Origin: JAAYFT01 sp036562765
Lineage (GTDB): Bacteria > Bacillota > Clostridia > Tissierellales > Tissierellaceae
Assembly: GCA_036562765.1 (NCBI GenBank)
Contig: DATCJO010000166.1
Location: 1-19,912 of the forward strand
Direction: 5' to 3'
Length of the DNA: 19,912 nt
This document shows, one piece after another, positions 15,312-19,912 of the stretch (within the stretch, counting starts at the first letter, position 1; the number at the start of each line of letters is the position of its first letter). A model generated the notes under the pieces. That model was not told the DNA's origin. It worked only from the letters and a program-made list of their open reading frames with translations, and ran no database searches. A program made the position numbers and the translations under genes.

Positions 15312-15980
15312 CTATTCGTTTTCAGCCTCTTCTTCCTTTTCTTTCTTCTTAATTGGAAGAACTTCTCCCTTATATATCCATACTTTTACACCAATTTTTC
15401 CATAAGTTGTATCTGCTTCAGCAAATCCGTAGTCGATATCCGCTCTTAATGTTTGTAGTGGTATTGTTCCTTCGCTGTATCTCTCTGTTCTCGCCATATC
15501 AGCTCCGCCAAGTCTTCCTGATACTGCTGTCTTAATACCCTTTACTCCAAACCTCATTGCCCTTTGAATAGCTTGCTTCATGGCCCTTCTAAATGAAACC
15601 CTCTTTTCAATTTGAGCAGCTATATTTTCAGCTACTAATTGAGCATCTATTTCAGGAACCTTGATTTCTTCAACATTTACAACTACTGATTTCTTAGTTA
15701 GCTTTTCCAATTCTAATCTCAATTCTTCTACTCCAGCTCCACCTTTTCCAATTACCATACCTGGTTTTGCTGTGTGAACAGTAACCTTAACTCTATTTGC
15801 AGCTCTTTCTATTTCAATTTTTGATATCCCAGCTATATAGAGCTTTTTCTTTATATAATCACGAATCTTGTAATCCTCAATTAAAAGCTCATCGAAATTC
15901 TTTTTGTCTGCATACCATTTTGAATCCCAGTCTTTAATTATACCAACTCTCAATCCGTGGGGATTAACTTTTTGACCCAT
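15312..15980 (-). CDS. rpsC: 30S ribosomal protein S3
   Basis: 222 aa. It opens MGQKVNPHGLRVGIIKDWDS and has a type II KH domain with G78-K-G-G81 in GMVIGKGGAGVEEL. The C-terminal domain contains GVKGIKTAVSGRLGGADMAR and GKIGVKVWIYKGE, ending in a short Lys/Glu-rich tail. S3 forms the mRNA entry tunnel with S4 and S5. ATG with AAGGAGG; 17 bases after rplV. Confidence 0.98.
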   Translation of the reverse strand: MGQKVNPHGLRVGIIKDWDSKWYADKKNFDELLIEDYKIRDYIKKKLYIAGISKIEIERAANRVKVTVHTAKPGMVIGKGGAGVEELRLELEKLTKKSVVVNVEEIKVPEIDAQLVAENIAAQIEKRVSFRRAMKQAIQRAMRFGVKGIKTAVSGRLGGADMARTERYSEGTIPLQTLRADIDYGFAEADTTYGKIGVKVWIYKGEVLPIKKKEKEEEAENE

Positions 15981-15997
15981 ATTTTTTCCCTCCTTTT

Positions 15998-16333
15998 CTA
16001 GTCTCTTTCCTTAACTACTACACCTATATGACTTGTTCTCTTTAATATTGGATAAGCCATTCCTCTCGCCTTTGGTCTCCATCTCTTCATGCGTGGACCA
16101 TCGTTAGCGAAAGCTTCAGCCACATATAATTTTTCTCTATCCATATTGAAATTGTTTTCAGCATTTGCAATTGCAGATTTCAAAACCTTTTCAAGGATTC
16201 TAGCACCTTTCTTAGGTGTAAACTTTAAAATTGCCAAGGCTTCATCAACTTGTTTTCCTCTTATTTCCTTACAAATGAAGTTTACTTTTAGAGGTGAAAT
16301 TCTCACATACTTGGCTATAGCTCTTGCTTCCAC
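15998..16333 (-). CDS. rplV: 50S ribosomal protein L22
   Basis: 111 aa. N-terminus MEARAIAKYVRISPLKV; later KSAIANAENNF and the C-terminal loop RMKRWRPKARGMAYPILKRT, which extends into the peptide exit tunnel and is the macrolide-resistance hotspot of the family. The start codon is GTG (16331-16333), eight bases after AAGGAGG. Between rpsS and rpsC. Confidence 0.98.
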   Translation of the reverse strand: MEARAIAKYVRISPLKVNFICKEIRGKQVDEALAILKFTPKKGARILEKVLKSAIANAENNFNMDREKLYVAEAFANDGPRMKRWRPKARGMAYPILKRTSHIGVVVKERD

Positions 16334-16352
16334 TGTATATCCCTCCTTCTAC

Positions 16353-16637
16353 CTATTTTACATTAGATGACTTTTCTGTTTTATCTACGTGGGATCTGAA
16401 TGTTCTAGTTGGCGCAAATTCACCTAATTTATGACCGACCATATCTTCAGTTATATATATAGGAACATGTTTCCTTCCATCATGTACAGCTATAGTATGC
16501 CCAACCATTTCAGGCAATATAGTTGAACGGCGTGACCATGTTTTTATAACTTTCTTTTCATTCTTTTCATTTAATTCCCTGATCTTTTTGAGAAGATGTT
16601 CATCGCAAAAAGGTCCTTTTTTTAGAGATCTACCCAC
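16353..16637 (-). CDS. rpsS: 30S ribosomal protein S19
   Basis: 94 aa, the family length. Signatures: MGRSLKKGPFCDEHLLKKI, TWSRRSTILPEMVGHTIAVH and the HVPIYITEDMVGHKLGEFAPTRTFR block. S19 is a head protein next to S13 and contacts A-site tRNA. It starts with GTG (16635-16637) after AGGAGG. Between rplB and rplV. Confidence 0.98.
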   Translation of the reverse strand: MGRSLKKGPFCDEHLLKKIRELNEKNEKKVIKTWSRRSTILPEMVGHTIAVHDGRKHVPIYITEDMVGHKLGEFAPTRTFRSHVDKTEKSSNVK

Positions 16638-16662
16638 TACTACTCCTCCTTTCAGATACTAA

Positions 16663-17493
16663 CTACTTAGTCCTTCTTCTTATGATGTATTTATCAGATG
16701 CCTTGTGTTTCTTCCTAGTCTTCAATCCTAATGTAGGTTTACCCCATGGAGTTACTGGTGTTGGCCTACCGATTGGAGCTTTACCTTCGCCACCGCCGTG
16801 TGGATGGTCTACTGGGTTCATGGCACTACCTCTTACATGAGGTCTTCTGCCCATGTGTCTTGATCTACCAGCTTTACCTATATTAACAAGCTCATGAGAA
16901 ATGTTACCAACTTGACCTATAGTAGCTTTACAATCTAATCTTATTAACCTGAACTCGCCTGATGGAAGTCTAAGTTGTGCATAATCCCCTTCTTTACCCA
17001 TAAGTTGAGCATAAGCTCCAGCTGCTCTTGCTATTTGTCCGCCTTTTCCTGGATATAATTCAATATTATGCACTATTGTACCAACAGGGATATCTCTAAG
17101 TTTTAATGTATTTCCTACCTTTATATCCGCATGTTCTCCGGATTCAATAATATCTCCAACTTTCAAATCGTTTGGAGCCAATATATATCTCTTTTCACCA
17201 TCGGCATAATTAATAAGTGCAATATTAGCAGTTCTATTTGGATCGTATTCAATAGCTGCTACACGACCTGGAATTCCGTCCTTATCTCTCTTAAAATCTA
17301 TTATTCTATATTTTCTCTTAGCTCCTCCGCCTCTATGACGTATAGTGATTCTTCCTTGTGAGTTTCTACCAGCACTCTTCTTTAAGCTAACAACAAGTGA
17401 TTTCTCAGGTTCAGTTTTTGTTATTTCATCGAATGTTAGCACTGTCATTTGTCTAAGGCCAGGAGAAGTCGCTTTAAATTTCCTAACGCTCAT
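16663..17493 (-). CDS. rplB: 50S ribosomal protein L2
   Basis: 276 aa, the normal length. Signatures: QGRITIRHRGGGAKRKYRI (46-64), the AAGAYAQLMGKEGDYAQLRL region and the VDHPHGGGEGKAPIGRPTPV segment (about 227-246) with the conserved His near the peptidyl-transferase centre. L2 is needed for subunit association and tRNA binding. ATG after AAGGAGG; 21 bases after rplW. Confidence 0.99.
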   Translation of the reverse strand: MSVRKFKATSPGLRQMTVLTFDEITKTEPEKSLVVSLKKSAGRNSQGRITIRHRGGGAKRKYRIIDFKRDKDGIPGRVAAIEYDPNRTANIALINYADGEKRYILAPNDLKVGDIIESGEHADIKVGNTLKLRDIPVGTIVHNIELYPGKGGQIARAAGAYAQLMGKEGDYAQLRLPSGEFRLIRLDCKATIGQVGNISHELVNIGKAGRSRHMGRRPHVRGSAMNPVDHPHGGGEGKAPIGRPTPVTPWGKPTLGLKTRKKHKASDKYIIRRRTK

Positions 17494-17514
17494 CGTTGTC
17501 CCTCCTTATCTAAA

Positions 17515-17811
17515 CTACTGTTCCATTCCTTCAAAGAATTCTATCCTCTTAGAGTCTTCAGTAAGTTTCACTATTGCTTTTTTCCAATCTGGTCTCTTTC
17601 CAGATGTTAGCCCTTGTCTTTTAACTTTGCCTCTCATATTTATAGTGTTTACCTTTGCAACTTTAACTCCAAATATGGCTTCAACTGCCTTTTTAATCTC
17701 TATTTTATTGCTCTTTTTATCAACGATAAAAGTATATTTGCCTTCAGCCATATCTTCCATACTTTTTTCAGTTATCACTGGCTTTATGATGATATCGTGT
17801 GGATCACGCAT
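17515..17811 (-). CDS. rplW: 50S ribosomal protein L23
   Basis: 98 aa. Signatures: DIIIKPVITEKSMEDMAEGK (6-25) and FIVDKKSNKIEIKKAVEAIF, followed by GVKVAKVNTINMRGKVKRQG. L23 at the tunnel exit is the docking site for trigger factor and SRP. Its ATG directly abuts the rplD stop codon (TAAATG), with the AGGAGGTG site inside rplD, so translation is likely coupled to L4. Confidence 0.98.
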   Translation of the reverse strand: MRDPHDIIIKPVITEKSMEDMAEGKYTFIVDKKSNKIEIKKAVEAIFGVKVAKVNTINMRGKVKRQGLTSGKRPDWKKAIVKLTEDSKRIEFFEGMEQ

Positions 17812-18435
17812 TTACGCATACACCTCCTCCACTTTTCTAACTGCGTCCTCTGTTATGATGAATGAGTTGTACTTTAAGATGTCATAAACATTTAAAGTAT
17901 TAACTAGTGTAGTTTGAACGTTTGGTATGTTCCTAGCAGATTTTATTACATTTTCGCTCTTTTCTGACATAACAATTAGGGCTTTCTTATCTGCCTTTAT
18001 GTTGTTCAAGAATTTTACCATCTCTTTAGTTTTTGGAACATCAAACTTGATTTCATCCACCACAATGATTTCATTGTTCAATACTTTTGATGTTAAAGCT
18101 GATTTTAATGCAAGCCTCTTAACCTTCTTAGGTACACTGTATCTGTAATCCCTTGGTTTTGGTGCAAATACAACTCCGCCACCTTTCCATTGTGGTGCTC
18201 TAATACTTCCTTGACGAGCTCTACCTGTACCTTTTTGCCTCCAAGGCTTCCTTCCACCGCCTCTTACTTCTGCCCTAGTTTTAGCAGATTGAGTACCTTG
18301 TCTTTGATTTGCTAAATAATTCTTTACAACTTCATAAACCGCATGTTGATTTATTTCAACGCCAAAAACGCTGTCACTTAATTCGATTTCTCTAACCTTT
18401 TCTCCTAACATGTTGTACACATTTACCTTAGGCAT
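17812..18435 (-). CDS. rplD: 50S ribosomal protein L4
   Basis: 207 aa. Signatures: QGTQSAKTRAEVRGGGRKPW (46-65), GTGRARQGSIRAPQWKGGG (69-87) forming the tunnel loop, and VPKKVKRLALKSALTSK. L4 is both a tunnel component and, in enterobacteria, the repressor of its own S10 operon through the rpsJ leader; whether that applies to the structured leader here is open. ATG with AGGAGG; between rplC and rplW. Confidence 0.98.
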   Translation of the reverse strand: MPKVNVYNMLGEKVREIELSDSVFGVEINQHAVYEVVKNYLANQRQGTQSAKTRAEVRGGGRKPWRQKGTGRARQGSIRAPQWKGGGVVFAPKPRDYRYSVPKKVKRLALKSALTSKVLNNEIIVVDEIKFDVPKTKEMVKFLNNIKADKKALIVMSEKSENVIKSARNIPNVQTTLVNTLNVYDILKYNSFIITEDAVRKVEEVYA

Positions 18436-18462
18436 CTCGCATCCTCCTTTCCGTCTAGACTA

Positions 18463-19089
18463 TTACTTTTTAACAGTTTCTTTTATTGTTACAATACCTT
18501 TCTTTGGTCCTGGTATTGCGCCTTTGATTAACATTAAGTTTCTTTCCTTGTCTACTCTTACAACTTCAAGGTTTTGAACAGTAACTCTTTCTCCACCCAT
18601 TCTGCCAGCCATTCTATGTCCTTTAAATACTCTTCCTGGATATGTGGCTGCACCCATACCGCCAGCGGTTCTGTGCATTTTGGAACCGTGTGTTTCTCTA
18701 CCTCTACCGAATCCATGTCTCTTAACTGGACCTTGAGTTCCTTTACCTTTTGATATACCAGTTACATCTACACGGTCTCCTTCTTTAAATATGTCCACAT
18801 AAATTTCTTGGCCTATTTCAAATTCATCAGGATTATTAACTCTAATTTCCTTCAAATACTTCTTGAATGGTACACTAGCTTTTGCAAAATGGCCTTTCAA
18901 TGGCTTATTTAGTTTCTTTTCGTTTATGTCTCCAAAACCTACTTGTATTGCATTATATCCATCGATTTCTACTGTTTTCTTTTGTACTACTACCACTGGT
19001 CCTGCTTCCACTACTGTTACAGGAACTACAGTCCCATCTTCCTTGAATATCTGAGTCATTCCTATTTTTCTTCCAATTATGCTTTTCAT
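18463..19089 (-). CDS. rplC: 50S ribosomal protein L3
   Basis: 208 aa. N-terminus MKSIIGRKIGMTQIFKEDG. The long tunnel-directed loop is in GFGRGRETHGSKMHRTAGGM and GRVFKGHRMAGRMGGERVTV (about 125-170). L3 is an initiator of 50S assembly reaching the peptidyl-transferase centre. AGGAGGT lies eight bases before the ATG. A 60-base gap with an 8-bp hairpin separates it from rpsJ. Confidence 0.99.
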   Translation of the reverse strand: MKSIIGRKIGMTQIFKEDGTVVPVTVVEAGPVVVVQKKTVEIDGYNAIQVGFGDINEKKLNKPLKGHFAKASVPFKKYLKEIRVNNPDEFEIGQEIYVDIFKEGDRVDVTGISKGKGTQGPVKRHGFGRGRETHGSKMHRTAGGMGAATYPGRVFKGHRMAGRMGGERVTVQNLEVVRVDKERNLMLIKGAIPGPKKGIVTIKETVKK

Positions 19090-19115
19090 ACTTACACCTC
19101 CTATATTTTACAGCG

Positions 19116-19141
19116 GATTACCTGAAATTTGTTAGGTAATC
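19116..19141 (-). other. Intercistronic hairpin between rpsJ and rplC
   Basis: On the minus strand GATTACCT (19134-19141) pairs perfectly with AGGTAATC (19116-19123) around a 10-nt loop. It lies nine bases after the rpsJ stop codon and about 15 bases before the rplC ribosome binding site. No T run follows, so it is not a normal terminator. It could stabilise the mRNA or modulate rplC translation. Confidence 0.55.
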
Positions 19142-19149
19142 TTATAAAA

Positions 19150-19458
19150 CTATGATTTGATTTCAATATCTACACCAGCAGGTAAATTCAACTTCATAAG
19201 TGAATCTATTGTCTTTTGGTTTGGATTTAAGATATCGATTAGTCTCTTGTGAGTTCTTTGTTCAAATTGTTCTCTAGAATCCTTATACTTGTGAACAGCT
19301 CTTAGAATTGTAATAACTTCCCTTTCTGTTGGCAATGGTACTGGACCAGACACTTCAGCACCAGTTTTCTTCGCAGTTTCAACTATCTTTCGAGCTGATG
19401 CATCTAATAACTCATGATCATACGCTTTTAACCTAATTCTGATTCTTTGTTTTGACAT
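19150..19458 (-). CDS. rpsJ: 30S ribosomal protein S10
   Basis: 102 aa, the family length. Signatures: QRIRIRLKAYDHELLDAS (4-21), GPVPLPTE (38-45) and the HKYKDSREQFEQRTHKRLI loop (56-74), plus PAGVDIEIKS at the end. S10 is a 30S head protein and, with NusB, part of the antitermination complex. First gene of the S10 operon, 314 bases after tuf. The ATG (19456-19458) follows AAGGAGG (19466-19472), itself just below the hairpin at 19476-19500. Confidence 0.99.
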   Translation of the reverse strand: MSKQRIRIRLKAYDHELLDASARKIVETAKKTGAEVSGPVPLPTEREVITILRAVHKYKDSREQFEQRTHKRLIDILNPNQKTIDSLMKLNLPAGVDIEIKS

Positions 19459-19657
19459 GTAATTCCCTCCTTCTATCGCATGTTATATTTTGACATGCGA
19501 CTGGAATTGCCGATACACCTTCCCAGGTGTGTTGTATTTTTTTTTATAATTTTTCGCAATTCTAGTCGCCCGATTTAAAACCGGACATTCTCAGCAAAAA
19601 TTCCCCCCGTATAAACGGAGCAACCTTTTGCCTCATCGCAATGTCAAAAATAGGCAC
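19459..19657 (-). promoter_or_regulatory. Structured 5' leader of the S10 operon
   Basis: About 200 nt of untranslated RNA. By eye (minus strand): helix A, 19640-19645 with 19584-19589 (6 bp), enclosing 19626-19631 with 19594-19599 (6 bp) and 19615-19620 with 19605-19610 (6 positions, one G-T). Helix B, 19556-19569 with 19497-19510, 14 positions with one A-C mismatch, topped by the hairpin ACACCT-GGGA-AGGTGT (19515-19530). Helix C, 19493-19500 with 19476-19483 (8 bp, 9-nt loop), ends three bases before the ribosome binding site. An alternative, 19636-19645 with 19492-19500 (9 bp, one bulge), competes with A, B and C. No T run follows any helix, so attenuation by an intrinsic terminator is not evident. 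Confidence 0.65.
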
Positions 19658-19663
19658 TATTAC

Positions 19664-19692
19664 ATTTTATAATAGAAATAGCAAAAACTCAA
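19664..19692 (-). promoter_or_regulatory. Sigma-A-type promoter for the S10 operon
   Basis: Minus strand: TTGAGT (19687-19692), 17 bases, TAAAAT (19664-19669). The -10 box is 5 of 6 to consensus and the -35 box 4 of 6. It lies after the tuf terminator candidate and would start RNA near 19657. An overlapping alternative -10 (TATAAA, 19666-19671) is possible. It supports separate initiation for the ribosomal supercluster in addition to any read-through from tuf. Confidence 0.65.
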
Positions 19693-19724
19693 GACCTTTT
19701 TTAATAAATCTTTAATTCTTTTAT

Positions 19725-19760
19725 AAATTCATAGAAGGGGCCCTAATAACTTAGGGTCCC
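19725..19760 (-). terminator. Weak terminator candidate after tuf
   Basis: On the minus strand 19751-19760 pairs with 19737-19746 over 10 positions (one A-C mismatch) around the loop GTTA, 12 bases past the tuf stop codon. The following sequence (TTCTATGAATTT) is only moderately T-rich, so termination may be partial, with some read-through into rpsJ. Confidence 0.5.
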
Positions 19761-19772
19761 TATCATTTAACA

Positions 19773-19912
19773 TTATTCAAGTATCTTACTTACAACTCCT
19801 GCTCCTACTGTCCTTCCACCTTCACGAATAGCAAATCTTAATCCTTCTTCCATTGCTATTGGTGTGATTAATTCTATTGTAAATCTTGCATTGTCTCCTG
19901 GCATTACCATTT
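19773..19912 (-). CDS. tuf: Elongation factor Tu, C-terminal end (partial)
   Basis: Only the last 46 codons are in the window; the gene continues past 19912. The visible product has MPGDNARFTIELITPIAM and ends GGRTVGAGVVSKILE, the conserved domain-3 end of bacterial EF-Tu. EF-Tu delivers aminoacyl-tRNA to the ribosome. It precedes rpsJ as in the str-S10 arrangement (rpsL-rpsG-fusA-tuf, not visible here). Confidence 0.97.
   Translation of the reverse strand, partial: MVMPGDNARFTIELITPIAMEEGLRFAIREGGRTVGAGVVSKILE

Noticed and set aside
17345..17887. Plus-strand open frame of 180 codons opposite rplB/rplW/rplD
   Set aside because: Spans three conserved genes antisense; no start signal and no recognisable domain.
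19540..19555. A-rich tract (minus strand) inside the rpsJ leader as a possible terminator tail
   Set aside because: On the transcribed strand the run is A, not U, and lies in a loop, so it does not make a terminator for rpsJ.
1..19912. CRISPR array, tRNA/rRNA gene, transposase, prophage or defence genes
   Set aside because: None seen: no spaced direct repeats, no recognisable RNA gene and every convincing reading frame is a conserved core gene.

Overview
The window holds the translation-apparatus supercluster (S10, spc and alpha operons) of a low-GC Gram-positive bacterium, with almost every gene on the minus strand. Strong AGGAGG-type ribosome binding sites, low GC, gene order (tuf - S10 - spc with adk, KOW gene and infA/rpmJ - alpha with rpoA/rplQ - ECF ATPases - truA - rplM - rpsI) and protein features such as the Cys3Asp adenylate kinase and zinc forms of S14, S4 and L36 point to Firmicutes, most likely class Clostridia (perhaps the Tissierellales side; this finer placement is inference).

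Read along the minus strand (high to low coordinates), the window begins with the 3' end of tuf and a weak hairpin terminator. A 314-base gap follows, with a sigma-A-like promoter and a structured leader of about 200 nt. Then come rpsJ-rplC-rplD-rplW-rplB-rpsS-rplV-rpsC-rplP-rpmC-rpsQ (S10 operon), rplN-rplX-rplE-rpsN-rpsH-rplF-rplR-rpsE-rpmD-rplO-secY-adk-(KOW gene)-infA-rpmJ (spc) and rpsM-rpsK-rpsD-rpoA-rplQ (alpha). I see no intrinsic terminator until after rplQ (4804-4835), so this is probably one transcription unit of about 15 kb. rpmD and rpmJ are short but intact; several starts are GTG, and rpsN uses TTG.

A second unit has its own promoter (4745-4773) and carries ecfA1-ecfA2-ecfT, the energizing module of an ECF vitamin/metal importer without a substrate-binding subunit, followed by truA. 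A third promoter, whose -35 box overlaps the truA stop codon, drives rplM-rpsI, which end in a clear intrinsic terminator (429-461).

The last ~420 bases (1-428) contain no credible gene, but they hold a long imperfect palindrome (core 41-221) with a perfect 19-bp inner inverted repeat. It may be a miniature inverted-repeat element or a long-hairpin RNA. Other points to check are the rpsJ leader with mutually exclusive helices, an rpsJ-rplC intercistronic hairpin, a putative Cys3Asp zinc site in L24, and the absence of map between adk and infA. Most of the window is ordinary, highly conserved core genome; I find no defence system, CRISPR array, phage or complete transposon.
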